Position numbers and translations under genes: made by a program. Positions 20,073-29,080 of a DNA stretch of 64,000 nucleotides are shown here, piece after piece; positions within the stretch are counted from its first letter, which is position 1, and the number at the start of each line of letters is the position of its first letter. The notes beneath the pieces were generated by a model. The model ran no database searches. It was not told where the DNA came from and was given only the letters and a program-made list of their open reading frames with translations. The stretch comes from Planctomycetia bacterium. Its GTDB lineage: Bacteria; Planctomycetota; Planctomycetia; Pirellulales; JACPPG01. The stretch lies in NCBI GenBank assembly GCA_016191115.1, contig JACPPG010000032.1, forward strand, positions 35,280 to 99,279. The letters run 5' to 3'.

Positions 20073-21410
20073 ATGCCGCTGGAACTGAAGGTGCCACAAG
20101 TCGGCGAATCGATCACCGAGGTGCAGATCGGCGCGTGGCTGGTGCGCGTCGGCGAGCCGGTGAAGAAAGACGCGCCGCTGGTGGAGATCGAGAGCGACAA
20201 GGCGACCGTCGAGCTGCCGGCGCCGGCCGACGGCACGGTGTCGAAAGTCTTGAAGCAGCGCGGCGACATGGCACGCGTCGGCGAAGTGATCGCGTATATG
20301 GAAGCGGATGGGGCGGCGACCGGCGCTGCGGTGCTGTCTGCTGCCGCGCCGACCGCGGATGCCGGTGAGTCGCGGCCGGCGGAGGAGAGACTGTCCGCGT
20401 CCACGGCGACGCCGGCTAAGCCGCAAGCGGAGGCACAGCGGGAAGTTGCTGCTACGGCCCCTTCCGAGGAGACTCCGGCGCCGCCCAAGCAAGCGCCGGT
20501 AGCGCCCAAAGCCGTCCCCGCCGCGCCGCGCGAAGCGCCAAAAGCCGCGGCGCCCGCGTCCGCGCCGCAGCGGCCGACTGCCCGACCCGCCCCGATGCAG
20601 CCGCGCAGCCGCGTCTCGGAGGTCGAGATGCCCGGCGCGCATCCATCGACGCGGGCCCGCGGACACGAGCGCGCCGACGGCGCGCCATCGGCGTCGCAGG
20701 ACGAAGCCGGCCGCGAGGAAGAAGTCGTGCCGATGAGCCTGCTGCGTCGGCGCATCGCCGAGCGGTTGGTCGAGGCGCAGCAAACGGCGGCGCTCTTGAC
20801 TACGTTCAACGAGATCGACATGTCAGCGGTGATGCAGTTGCGCACCGACAACCGCGAGCAGTTTTTGGCGGAATACGGCGCTAAACTGGGGTTCATGTCC
20901 TTCTTCGTGAAGGCGGTCGTGCAGGCCCTCAAGCAGGTGCCGGTCGTGAACGCCGAAGTCCGCGGCACCGACATCGTTTATCGCAACTACTTCGATATCG
21001 GCATCGCCGTCGGCGGCGGCAAGGGCCTGGTCGTCCCGGTCCTGCGGAATGCCGAACGCATGAGCTTCGCCGAAATCGAGCGGGCCATCGCCGATTTCTC
21101 CGATCGGGCCCAGAAGAATCAATTGAAGCCGGAAGAGCTGCAAGGGGGCACGTTCACGATCTCCAACGGCGGCGTGTACGGCTCGCTCTTGTCGACGCCG
21201 ATCGTCAACCCGCCCCAGAGCGCCATCCTCGGCTTGCACGCCATCCAGGAACGCCCCGTGGCGCGGGCCGGGCAGGTAGTCATCCGACCGATGATGTACG
21301 TCGCACTCACCTATGATCACCGCGTGGTCGACGGCCGGGAAGCCGTGACGTTCTTGAAAAAGGTGAAGGAGCACGTCGAAGAACCGGCCCGGATTCTCCT
21401 CGAGCTGTAG
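20073..21410 (+). CDS. sucB: Dihydrolipoamide succinyltransferase (E2 of OGDH)
   Basis: E2 carries the succinyl group on lipoyl-lysine and passes it to CoA. It has 445 residues. The lipoyl domain spans ~1-75 with the lipoylated lysine in [18 protein letters not shown] long Ala/Pro-rich linker follows. A peripheral-subunit-binding-like stretch (~175-205) precedes the catalytic domain, which holds [20 protein letters not shown] and ends with the active-site segment [20 protein letters not shown]. The pairing with sucA supports 2-oxoglutarate over pyruvate as the substrate. The binding domain looks poorly conserved. Confidence 0.95.
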   Translation: MPLELKVPQVGESITEVQIGAWLVRVGEPVKKDAPLVEIESDKATVELPAPADGTVSKVLKQRGDMARVGEVIAYMEADGAATGAAVLSAAAPTADAGESRPAEERLSASTATPAKPQAEAQREVAATAPSEETPAPPKQAPVAPKAVPAAPREAPKAAAPASAPQRPTARPAPMQPRSRVSEVEMPGAHPSTRARGHERADGAPSASQDEAGREEEVVPMSLLRRRIAERLVEAQQTAALLTTFNEIDMSAVMQLRTDNREQFLAEYGAKLGFMSFFVKAVVQALKQVPVVNAEVRGTDIVYRNYFDIGIAVGGGKGLVVPVLRNAERMSFAEIERAIADFSDRAQKNQLKPEELQGGTFTISNGGVYGSLLSTPIVNPPQSAILGLHAIQERPVARAGQVVIRPMMYVALTYDHRVVDGREAVTFLKKVKEHVEEPARILLEL

Positions 21411-21532
21411 TCGCGCTCGCCGCATCATCGGCACGGTGTTTGCTTCACGCTGGGACGAGCAGCGTCGAGTGATTCTCGGCGCAGGCGCGGAAGTGAAATT
21501 GCGCATCTAACTTGGATCGGAGGGAGAGAATC

Positions 21533-21850
21533 ATGCCTCGCGGCGACAAATCGAAGTACACTGACAAACAGAAGCGAGAGGCCGAACACATCGAAGAGGG
21601 ATACGAGGATCGCGGCGTACCAGAGAAAGAGGCCGAACGGCGCGCCTGGGCGACCGTGAATAAGATGGAGGGAGGCGGTCGCAAGCCCGGCGGCTCGGGG
21701 CGCGGCAAGGCCCGCAACATGGCCCCGGCTAAGAAAGGTGGCCGCCTCGGCGGCGCGGCGTCGGCCGCTCGTCCCAAGCAGCAGCGCGTCGCCAGCGCCA
21801 AAAAGGCCGCGCAAACGCGGAAGCGCCGGGCCGCTCACTCTGGGAAATGA
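21533..21850 (+). CDS. Small basic stress/plasmid-stabilisation-like protein
   Basis: This 105-residue protein starts MPRGDKSKYTDKQKREAEHI and contains GVPEKEAERRAWATVNKMEG. Similar short proteins in many bacteria are annotated as plasmid stabilisation or general stress proteins, but I know of no tested function. The C-terminal half is a Lys/Arg/Ala/Gly-rich tail (AKKAAQTRKRRAAHSGK), which suggests nucleic-acid binding. ATG 21533 is fixed by GGAGGGAGAG just upstream. It stands between sucB and a minus-strand membrane protein gene whose 3' end lies 9 bases away. Confidence 0.75.
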   Translation: MPRGDKSKYTDKQKREAEHIEEGYEDRGVPEKEAERRAWATVNKMEGGGRKPGGSGRGKARNMAPAKKGGRLGGAASAARPKQQRVASAKKAAQTRKRRAAHSGK

Positions 21851-21859
21851 AGCGGCTTC

Positions 21860-22261
21860 CTAGCGGTCGTTTGCCAGCCGCGAAACCGCTGCCTTGCGGC
21901 CGCGCGGAAGGCCGGGTGTCCTCGCCGGAATGGGCACGGGACGCTCAGGCGGCCGGTCCGATTGTGCGCCGCCCTCCGGCAGAGGTGGTTGTTTGCCGTC
22001 CACGCCGGACTTTCGTTCACCACTGTCCGGCCCTGGCTTCACAGCCGGCGGGCGCTCGGCGCGGATCGCGTCGGCCGCCTTGTCGACCGCCTGACGCGTC
22101 TCCTCGGCCGCCTCTTGGGCGGCCTCTTTCATCTTTCCCGTGTGAATCGTGATATCGGTCTCGCCGGGATGCCTCCTGAGGGTGATCATACCCAGCGCGA
22201 ACAGCACCACAACAACGACCACTAAGGCCAGCAGGACCCTCGTTCCCAAAGACAAATGCAT
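21860..22261 (-). CDS. Small single-pass membrane protein of unknown function
   Basis: The protein has 133 residues. One strong membrane segment lies at ~8-27 (GTRVLLALVVVVVVLFALGM). A charged helical region follows (MKEAAQEAAEETRQAVDKAA), as in apolipoprotein- or YtxH-like small proteins. The tail is Pro/Arg/Gly-rich and disordered. I do not recognise a family. The hydrophobic-then-amphipathic pattern argues that it is real. It converges with the small basic protein gene at 21533. Confidence 0.55.
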   Translation of the reverse strand: MHLSLGTRVLLALVVVVVVLFALGMITLRRHPGETDITIHTGKMKEAAQEAAEETRQAVDKAADAIRAERPPAVKPGPDSGERKSGVDGKQPPLPEGGAQSDRPPERPVPIPARTPGLPRGRKAAVSRLANDR

Positions 22262-22523
22262 GACGATCCCCCCTCCGCCCTACGCCACGACACGTACTCG
22301 TTCCCCCGATCGCATGTGAGTCGCAGTTTGCGTGCCATCGAACGAGGCCAATTCTCATTCGTCGTCTGTCGTGGGCGTAGTGCCGTCAGCGGGGGGCGGT
22401 AATGCTCCCCGCCTTTCTGACCGGACAGCCGGCTGAAGACTGGTCTTTACCGTGTGCCGCCCTCGGGTATCGTGTTGTGAGTTTCCGCCCGCCTTCGGCC
22501 GCACCTGACAGGATTCCAAGACG

Positions 22524-23738
22524 ATGCAGCGCGGTATCAGCCTGTTGGGGCTGGCAGTGATTATTGGGCTGGCCTGGCTGATGAGCTCGCACCGCCGCGT
22601 GGTGAGCTGGCGCGCCATCGCCGGCGGACTCGTCCTGCAGTTCGCGTTCGCGCTCGTGGTGCTGAAGACCGCGCCGGGCGGGCAGTTGTTCATGTCGTTC
22701 GGCGACTTGATCACGCGGCTTCTGGACTTTGTCGAAGTCGGGTCGGTGTTCGTCTTCGGCCCTTTTTTCCACGAGTTCCCCTTTGTCTGCAAGGTGCTGC
22801 CGACGATTATCTTCTTCTCGTCGCTGATGTCGATCATGTACTACTACGGCGTGATGCAGTGGATCACCAAGATGTTTGCTGTCGTCATGCAACGGATCAT
22901 GAACACCTCGGGCGCCGAGAGTCTCGCCGCGGCGGCCAACATCTTTGTCGGGCAGACCGAGGCGCCGCTCGTGATCCGGCCCTATCTGGCCAGCTTGACC
23001 CCGTCGGAGCTGATGGCCGTGATGGTGGGCGGGTTCGCCAACGTGGCCGGCGGCGTCATGGCCGCCTATGTGAGCATGGGCATTAGCGCCGGGCACCTGG
23101 TCACGGCCAGCGTGATTTCCGCGCCCGCGTCCTTATTATTGGCGAAGGTCATGCAGCCCGAACTGGGCGAGCCCGTCACGCGCGGGCGCGTGCGGATGCA
23201 GGTGACCCATGGTTCGGTCAACGTGATCCATGCGGCGGCCAGCGGCGCGGCCGACGGACTGAAGCTGGCGCTGATGGTGGGCGCGATGCTGATCGCGTTT
23301 CTGGCTTTGATCGCCATGGTCGACGCGGGAATCGGATTCGCCGGCGAGCTGGTCGGCTATCGGTGGTCGCTGGCGGCGATACTCAGCTACGTCTTCGCCC
23401 CGCTCGCCTGGGTGATGGGCGTCGAGCCGGCCGATTGCCTGAAGATGGGGGAGCTGCTGGGCAAGAAGATGGTGGCCAACGAATTCGTGGCCTACAAGCA
23501 GCTTTCCGAATGGCTGCAGCCCGATTCGCTCGTGAAGCTCAGCCCGCGATCGCAGGTGATCGCCACGTACGCGCTGTGCGGCTTCGCGAATTTCGCTTCG
23601 ATCGGCATTCAGATCGGCGGCATTGGCCCGCTAGTGCCGGAGCGCGAGCCGGAGCTGGCGCGGCTGGGATTTCGGGCGATGCTGGGCGGCACGCTCGCCT
23701 CGTGCATGACGGCCTGCATCGCCGGCACGCTGCTTTAG
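22524..23738 (+). CDS. nupC: Concentrative nucleoside transporter (NupC family)
   Basis: This inner-membrane cation-coupled nucleoside importer has 404 residues and about ten hydrophobic spans. Family signatures are visible: GPFFHEFPFVCKVLPTIIFF, the GQTEAPLVIRPYL segment, MAVMVGGFANVAGGVMAAYV and the C-terminal YALCGFANFASIGIQIGG. It lies opposite the deoC-pnp-cdd genes, which would degrade what it imports, and converges with cdd. The ATG at 22524 gives a natural short N-terminus before the first span. Confidence 0.94.
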   Translation: MQRGISLLGLAVIIGLAWLMSSHRRVVSWRAIAGGLVLQFAFALVVLKTAPGGQLFMSFGDLITRLLDFVEVGSVFVFGPFFHEFPFVCKVLPTIIFFSSLMSIMYYYGVMQWITKMFAVVMQRIMNTSGAESLAAAANIFVGQTEAPLVIRPYLASLTPSELMAVMVGGFANVAGGVMAAYVSMGISAGHLVTASVISAPASLLLAKVMQPELGEPVTRGRVRMQVTHGSVNVIHAAASGAADGLKLALMVGAMLIAFLALIAMVDAGIGFAGELVGYRWSLAAILSYVFAPLAWVMGVEPADCLKMGELLGKKMVANEFVAYKQLSEWLQPDSLVKLSPRSQVIATYALCGFANFASIGIQIGGIGPLVPEREPELARLGFRAMLGGTLASCMTACIAGTLL

Positions 23739-23752
23739 GTGGCCGCAGGTTT

Positions 23753-23889
23753 GATCCGCGGATTACGCGGATTTCGCTGACAATGACACGACAATTATCC
23801 CTTGGCGGCACCCTTGGACGCGCCGCTTGAGGCGGTCACTCGACACTCAGCTCCTCATTCATCTGCGAAATCTGCGCAATCTGCGGATC
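23753..23889. repeat. Inverted repeat between convergent nupC and cdd
   Basis: The left arm at 23753-23779 begins GATCCGCGGATTACGCGGAT. The right arm at 23861-23889 is its near-complement, ending CAATCTGCGGATC. The pair brackets about 80 bases. It fills the gap between two gene ends, so a bidirectional terminator role is possible. Repeats of this GGATTACGCGGAT type are familiar in planctomycete intergenic DNA. Confidence 0.6.
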
Positions 23890-23905
23890 ATCGTTCCTCG
23901 CTTCA

Positions 23906-24319
23906 TCAGTCGCGCAGCCGGAAGCGATCCGGGAGAAGATCGGCAAGTTGCAGCGTCCGGACTTGGCTCGGCTTGCGCGCGTCGACCAACAAGATCCAAA
24001 GATCGCGGCAGAATTCCGCCATCACCTGGCGGCAGGCGCCGCAGGGCGTCACGGCTTTAGCGCTGGCGACGGCTAGCGCCTTGAATTCTTGACGCCCGCC
24101 GGCGACGGCACTTTGGATCGCCACCCGCTCGGCGCAGATCGTCAGTCCGTACGACACATTCTCGACGTTGCAGCCGGTTACGATCTCGCCGTCATCGCAC
24201 AAGAGCGCGGCGCCGACCTTGAACTTCGAGTATTTCGCATGAGCGCGCTTCCGCGCCGCGAGTGCCGCTGCGACCAGCGTCTTACGCTGCTGCTCGGTGA
24301 TCGGCTCAGGCCGTTTCAT
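23906..24319 (-). CDS. cdd: Cytidine deaminase
   Basis: This zinc enzyme deaminates cytidine and deoxycytidine to the uridine forms. It has 137 residues, normal for the short tetrameric type. The zinc/active-site motifs CAERVAIQSAVA and PCGACRQVMAEFC are intact, and KYSKFKVGAALLC marks the substrate-binding front. ATG 24319 is chosen. A GTG at 24340, with AGGA 11 bases upstream, would add MANHGVD and is also possible. It follows the purine nucleoside phosphorylase gene on the same strand by 22-42 bases. Confidence 0.94.
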   Translation of the reverse strand: MKRPEPITEQQRKTLVAAALAARKRAHAKYSKFKVGAALLCDDGEIVTGCNVENVSYGLTICAERVAIQSAVAGGRQEFKALAVASAKAVTPCGACRQVMAEFCRDLWILLVDARKPSQVRTLQLADLLPDRFRLRD

Positions 24320-24361
24320 GTCAACACCGTGATTGGCCACGTTCAGACAGATCCTGGTCGT

Positions 24362-25192
24362 TCATCCCTGAAGCTCGTCCGCCACGACGCCCAGCACGAT
24401 TTGGCGTAGTCTCGGTTCCGCTGCTTCTGCGACCGCCACGATAGCCTCCGCGCTCGCCGGGCGCAACGCATCCGGCAGGCACACGTTGGTCACCGTCGAC
24501 AGCGCCAGCACCCGCAGCCCGATCTGCGCCGCCACGATCACCTCGGGCACGGTCGACATGCCGACCACGTCGGCGCCGATCGCGCGCAAGAATCGGTATT
24601 CCGCCCGCGTTTCAAGGTTCGGTCCCTTCAGTGCCGCGTACACGCCCCGATGCGCCGCGAATCCTTCCCGCCGCGCGATCTCTAGCGCGCGGCTGGCAAG
24701 TCGCTCGTCGTACGGACCGCTCAGGTCCACGAAGCGATCGCCTTGGGCGTCGTCGTGCGGCCCGAGGAGCGGGCTGTCGAACAGCAGATTGATGTGGTCC
24801 TCGATCACGACGATATCGCCCTGGGCGTAGTACGGATTCATGCCGCCGCTGGCGTTGGTCAGGATCAACGCGCGGGCGCCCAGCGCCTTCATCACGCGCA
24901 CCGCGAGCGTGGTGTCGGCGAGCGAGTAGCCCTCGTAGGCGTGGCATCGCCCCTCCATGGTGACGACAGGCACGCCGCATAGCGTCCCACATACGAGCTG
25001 CCCCTTGTGCGAAAGCACGGTCGAGCGCGGGAAATGCGGAATTGATTCGTAGGGGATCGTCGCCTCGGTGTCGATCTGCGAGGCGAAGCGGCCCTGGCCG
25101 GTCCCCAAGATGATGGCCGCGCGGGGCGCGCGAGCCCATTGCCCGGCGATGGTCGCGGCAGCGTCGTCGATCCTGGCGGCAAGGTCGAGCAT
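24362..25192 (-). CDS. punA: Purine nucleoside phosphorylase (trimeric type)
   Basis: It cleaves purine nucleosides with phosphate to base and ribose 1-phosphate. At 276 residues it matches the trimeric, mammalian-like PNP class. Motifs seen are IILGTGQGRFASQI, GRCHAYEGYSLADTTLAVRV, LTNASGGMNPYYAQGDIVVI, YAALKGPNLETRAEYRF and GMSTVPEVIVAAQ. It starts 3 bases after the deoC stop codon, so the two are almost surely cotranscribed. Confidence 0.94.
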   Translation of the reverse strand: MLDLAARIDDAAATIAGQWARAPRAAIILGTGQGRFASQIDTEATIPYESIPHFPRSTVLSHKGQLVCGTLCGVPVVTMEGRCHAYEGYSLADTTLAVRVMKALGARALILTNASGGMNPYYAQGDIVVIEDHINLLFDSPLLGPHDDAQGDRFVDLSGPYDERLASRALEIARREGFAAHRGVYAALKGPNLETRAEYRFLRAIGADVVGMSTVPEVIVAAQIGLRVLALSTVTNVCLPDALRPASAEAIVAVAEAAEPRLRQIVLGVVADELQG

Positions 25193-25195
25193 TGA

Positions 25196-25918
25196 TCAAT
25201 ATCCCGATGCCGCAGGGCGATCGGCGGCCGGCACGAGCAGCGGCTCGGGCGCGCTAGTGCCGATGCGCGTGGCCCCCAGCTCGCGCATCCGCACGGCATC
25301 GGCATGCGTGCGGACCCCGCCGGCGGCCTTGACCTGCATCGTGGGCCCGGCGTGGCGCTTCATCAGGGCCACGTCGTGCTCGGTGGCGCCGCGATAGTTG
25401 TATCCCCCGCCCGGTTGGCGGACGAAGCCGTAGCCGGTCGACGTCTTGACGAAATCGGCCCCCGCCTCTCGGCATACTTCGCAGAGCTTGATCTTCAGCG
25501 CGTCGTCGGGCAGGAAATCGTTCTCGAAGATCACCTTGACGATCGCGCCGGCCGCGTGGGCCGCCTCGGCGACTGCCCGGATGTCGGCCGCGACATAGTC
25601 CCAATCGCGCGACAGGACCTTGCCCACGTTGACCACCATGTCGAGCTCAGTCGCGCCCTGGCGGCAGGCCGCCTGAGCCTCGAAGACCTTGGCCTCGGTC
25701 AAGTTGCCGCCGTGCGGAAAGCCGATGACCGTGCCCACCGCGACTTGCGAGCCAGCCAACAATTTGGCCGCCAGCGGCACGGCATAGGGCTTGATGCACA
25801 CGCTGGCGCAGCCAATCGCGATGGCGTGCCGACAGCCATTGTGCAACTCAGCGTCGGTCAGCACCGGCGGCAAGAGCGAGTAGTCGATCATCCGCGCGAT
25901 CGTGGCGTCCCACATCAT
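25196..25918 (-). CDS. deoC: Deoxyribose-phosphate aldolase
   Basis: DeoC cleaves 2-deoxyribose 5-phosphate to glyceraldehyde 3-phosphate and acetaldehyde, sending deoxynucleoside sugar into central metabolism. It has 240 residues from the ATG at 25918 (MMWDATIARMIDYSLL; the next codon, at 25915, is also ATG). The Schiff-base lysine sits in FVKTSTGYGFV, with VIGFPHGGNLTEAKVFEAQA, DMVVNVGKVLSRDWDYV and KAAGGVRTHADAVRM supporting the family. A longer start at 25972 is rejected. It is the first gene of the deoC-punA-cdd run. Confidence 0.94.
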   Translation of the reverse strand: MMWDATIARMIDYSLLPPVLTDAELHNGCRHAIAIGCASVCIKPYAVPLAAKLLAGSQVAVGTVIGFPHGGNLTEAKVFEAQAACRQGATELDMVVNVGKVLSRDWDYVAADIRAVAEAAHAAGAIVKVIFENDFLPDDALKIKLCEVCREAGADFVKTSTGYGFVRQPGGGYNYRGATEHDVALMKRHAGPTMQVKAAGGVRTHADAVRMRELGATRIGTSAPEPLLVPAADRPAASGY

Positions 25919-26059
25919 TCGCACTTCCAAACGCGCTTCTCTCGCCCCAAGGACCGGCAACACGGGCACCAATATACGCCAAAGACTCGACAGGTGTGCT
26001 AGTCTTATGGCGAACGTGACCGCGGTGCGTTCGGTTCTTATGGTTCATTAGGTGAGTTC

Positions 26060-26152
26060 GGGAGGGCGAAGCTCCGCTGAGCCGGAGGAGTGCGAGCGAT
26101 GGTCCCTTTGGCGCTGCGGCTCGGCGGGAGCCTCGCCCTGCCTCGCCCTCCC
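26060..26152. repeat. Palindromic intergenic repeat, GC-rich family, copy 3
   Basis: GGGAGGGCGAAGCTCCGCTG at the left and GGCTCGGCGGGAGCCTCGCC at the right form the inverted pair. The right arm carries a second CTGCCTCGCCCTCCC unit, a local duplication like that in copy 6. It lies between divergent deoC and ligD. Confidence 0.8.
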
Positions 26153-26229
26153 GACACGAGAACGGACGGTACGAATTGTGCGTGCCCCAAAGCAGGGGCC
26201 GCAACGAAGTCCCTTCGGCGCGACTTGTG

Positions 26230-27951
26230 ATGACCCTCAAGACGTATCGCGAGAAACGAGACTTTGCCCGCACGCCCGAGCCGCGCGGCGGCAAGCCAGC
26301 CGGCCGAGCAAAGCGGCCGCGGTTCGTCGTGCAGAAGCACGACGCCACGCGCTTGCACTACGACTTTCGGCTGGAGATGGACGGGGTGCTCAAAAGCTGG
26401 GCCGTTCCCAAGGGGCCGAGCCTCGACCCGGCCGAGAAACGTCTGGCTGTCGAAGTGGAGGATCACCCGCTTGAATACGGCAACTTCGAAGGGACGATCC
26501 CCGACGACGAGTATGGCGGGGGCACCGTCATGCTGTGGGACAAGGGAACTTGGACGCCGCTGGGCGACTTGGCGGCCGAGTATCGCGAGGGACGTCTTAA
26601 GTTTCGCCTGGCGGGCAAGAAGCTGCGTGGAGCTTGGACGCTGGTGCGGATGAAGCCCCGGCCGGGCGACAAGCGCCCTAACTGGCTGTTGATCAAGGAG
26701 CGCGACGACGAAGTCCGACAGCAAGCGGACTACGACGTCCTGGCGCGTGAGCCCAATAGCGTCAAGAGTGGGCGATCGCTTGCTGAAATCTCCGAAAACC
26801 GGCGAAAGCGGGTCTGGCACAGCGGTGCAGGACCGGCGGCGAAGGATGGCAAGAAGGCGACACACACAGCAAAGAAGGCGGGCAAGATGCCCGCCCCCCA
26901 GGTTAAGCCAGCGCGGAGCAAGGCGAAAAAGCCGACGGTCGCCGACTTGCCCGGCGCCCGCCGGGCCGCGCAGGCCAAGTCGATTCACGTGCAATTGGCC
27001 ACGCTCGCCCGCGAGGCCCCCGATGGCAACCAGTGGATCCACGAAATCAAGTTCGACGGCTATCGGCTGATCGCCTTCAAGACCGGCCGCAACGTGCGGC
27101 TGGTGAGCCGCAACGGGCTCGACTGGACCGATCGTTTTCCGTCGATCGTCGCCGCCGTGCAGGCACTCGAGCCCAAGGATGCGATTCTCGATGGCGAGGC
27201 CGTGATCCTCCTCGCGAATGGAGTCAGCAGCTTCCAGGCGATGCAGGAAGCGCTCAGCCAGCGGAACACGTCGGCGGCGGTCTACTACTCCTTCGACCTC
27301 TTGTACGTCGACGGATACGACCTTCGCAACGTGCCGCTGTTGAAACGGAAGGCGGCGTTAGCCCAATTGTTGGGCCCCAAGCCGACGGCCCGCCTGCGCA
27401 CGAGCGACCACATCGAAGGTCACGGCCCGGAGTTCTTTCGCGAGTGCTGCCGGCAGGGCCTGGAAGGTATCATCGCCAAGCGGCGCGACGCCCTTTACGT
27501 CGGCGGACGAGGACGCGATTGGCTGAAAGTGAAGTGTGGCGGCAACGACGAGCTCGTGATCGGCGGCTTCACCAGGCCGGAAGGGTCGCGCGTCGGGTTC
27601 GGCGCCCTATTGGTGGGCTACTACGATCGGCGCGGCCGGCTTGTGTACGCGGGCCGGGTGGGGACGGGCTTCAGCGAGCGGATGCTGGTTGCCTTGCGCA
27701 AGCGACTGGCCGCGCTCGAGCAGCCCAACGCGCCTTTCGACAGCCTTCCGGCAGGGGCGGCTCCTCGCGGCACGCGGTGGGTCAAGCCGCTCTTGGTGGC
27801 CCAGGTGGCGTACAGCCAATGGACGCGCGATGGCATCCTGCGTAATCCCGCGTTCCAGGGGCTGCGCGAGGACAAGCCGGCAGCGAGCGTAGTCCGCGAC
27901 GTGCCGACGCCGACGGCCTCAGCGGCACGCCCCAGCAGCCGACGGAAATGA
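26230..27951 (+). CDS. ligD: LigD-type ATP-dependent DNA ligase with 3'-phosphoesterase domain
   Basis: This 573-residue protein joins two LigD modules. The 3'-phosphoesterase domain (~1-165) shows QKHDATRLHYDFRLEMDG, LKSWAVPKGPSLDP and DHPLEYGNFEGTIPDDEYGG. A Lys-rich linker at ~203-238 follows. The ligase domain has the nucleotidyl lysine in IKFDGYR (Lys274), LDGEAVIL, EGIIAKRRDALY and WLKVKC. In non-homologous end joining the protein trims 3' ends and seals breaks. ATG 26230 starts directly at family similarity. The usual third module, the polymerase, is a separate gene 4 bases downstream. No Ku gene is in the window. Confidence 0.93.
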   Translation: MTLKTYREKRDFARTPEPRGGKPAGRAKRPRFVVQKHDATRLHYDFRLEMDGVLKSWAVPKGPSLDPAEKRLAVEVEDHPLEYGNFEGTIPDDEYGGGTVMLWDKGTWTPLGDLAAEYREGRLKFRLAGKKLRGAWTLVRMKPRPGDKRPNWLLIKERDDEVRQQADYDVLAREPNSVKSGRSLAEISENRRKRVWHSGAGPAAKDGKKATHTAKKAGKMPAPQVKPARSKAKKPTVADLPGARRAAQAKSIHVQLATLAREAPDGNQWIHEIKFDGYRLIAFKTGRNVRLVSRNGLDWTDRFPSIVAAVQALEPKDAILDGEAVILLANGVSSFQAMQEALSQRNTSAAVYYSFDLLYVDGYDLRNVPLLKRKAALAQLLGPKPTARLRTSDHIEGHGPEFFRECCRQGLEGIIAKRRDALYVGGRGRDWLKVKCGGNDELVIGGFTRPEGSRVGFGALLVGYYDRRGRLVYAGRVGTGFSERMLVALRKRLAALEQPNAPFDSLPAGAAPRGTRWVKPLLVAQVAYSQWTRDGILRNPAFQGLREDKPAASVVRDVPTPTASAARPSSRRK

Positions 27952-27955
27952 ACTC

Positions 27956-28927
27956 ATGCCCAAGAAGCGAGCAACTCGCACCCCGGCTGGGCCAAAGGTT
28001 TCGCACCGGCGCGTCCCATTGCGCCCGGCGCCAGCCGACGAAGCGATCGTGGCCGGCGTGCGCATCTCGCACCCCGACCGGGTCATTTATCCGGACACGG
28101 GCTTGACCAAGCTCGGGCTGGCCCAGTTCTATGAGAAGATCGCCGATTGGGTGCTGCCGCACGTCATCAATCGGCCGCTCAGCCTGCTGCGGGCGCCGGC
28201 CGGATACGGCAAAGAGACGTTCTTTCAAAAGAACCTGGGGCCCGGCATGCCCGCGGCGCTGCACCGCGTGCCCATCAAGGAAAAAGGGAAGACGAACGAG
28301 TACGCCATCATCAAGGACGTGGCCGGTCTGGTGGCACTGGTGCAAATGGGCGTGATCGAGATTCACCCGTGGGGCGCGGCGGCCGACGACGTGGAGCGGC
28401 CCGACCGGCTGATCTTCGATCTCGATCCCGATCCCGCCGCGCCGTGGAAGGAAGTCATCAAGGCGGCCCGCGAGATTCATGACCTGCTGGCCGAAGTCGG
28501 TTTGACGACCTTCTTGAAGACTACCGGCGGCAAGGGGCTGCACGTCGTCGCCCCATTGGCGCGGCGGGCGAGCTGGGGCGATCTGAAGCAGTTCGCCCGC
28601 GGCGTCGCCGAGCTGCTGGTCCAGCGCCGGCCGGCGCTGTACACGGCAAATCCGATGAAAGCCGCGCGGGCCGGCAAGATCTATATCGACTACTTGCGGA
28701 ACGACCGCGGCTCGACGGCCGTGGCGGCCTATTCGACGCGTGCCCGACCGCGGGCGACGGTGTCCGTCCCGCTGACGTGGCGCGAGCTATCGGCGTCGCT
28801 CTCAGGCGATCATTTTACAGTGGCGAACCTGCCGGCCCGCCTGGCGCGCGTTCGTGATCCCTGGAAGGACTTCTTCACCGTCAAGCAGTCGATTGGAGCG
28901 TCAAAGGAATTGCGTTTCCGGCCGTAG
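27956..28927 (+). CDS. LigD-type DNA polymerase/primase (POL domain protein)
   Basis: A 323-residue stand-alone version of the archaeo-eukaryotic-primase-like POL module that fills gaps during bacterial end joining. The metal-binding acidic pair is in RLIFDLDPDP (Asp155, Asp157). KTTGGKGLHVVAPLARR, the GKIYIDYLRNDRGSTAVAAY segment and LSLLRAPAGYGKETFFQKN are also typical. It starts 4 bases after the PE-LIG stop codon, and its order (after LIG) matches the C-terminal POL of fused LigD. The two genes together therefore equal one split LigD. Confidence 0.92.
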   Translation: MPKKRATRTPAGPKVSHRRVPLRPAPADEAIVAGVRISHPDRVIYPDTGLTKLGLAQFYEKIADWVLPHVINRPLSLLRAPAGYGKETFFQKNLGPGMPAALHRVPIKEKGKTNEYAIIKDVAGLVALVQMGVIEIHPWGAAADDVERPDRLIFDLDPDPAAPWKEVIKAAREIHDLLAEVGLTTFLKTTGGKGLHVVAPLARRASWGDLKQFARGVAELLVQRRPALYTANPMKAARAGKIYIDYLRNDRGSTAVAAYSTRARPRATVSVPLTWRELSASLSGDHFTVANLPARLARVRDPWKDFFTVKQSIGASKELRFRP

Positions 28928-29080
28928 CGACGCGGCTTGATCGGGAAGGCCTCGAAGCGGCCTTGCCACACGTCGCTGCTGCCGTGGTGCCGGGCGCGGA
29001 GCTCTCCCAACCGTGACCTATGCTTATCGTGCGGGCGCGGGCAGCAACCAAACCCCTTTTCTCCATACGGAGCCGACGCG

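Noticed and set aside
25304..26002. Plus-strand frame opposite deoC
   Set aside because: It is a mirror of deoC codons with no family similarity.
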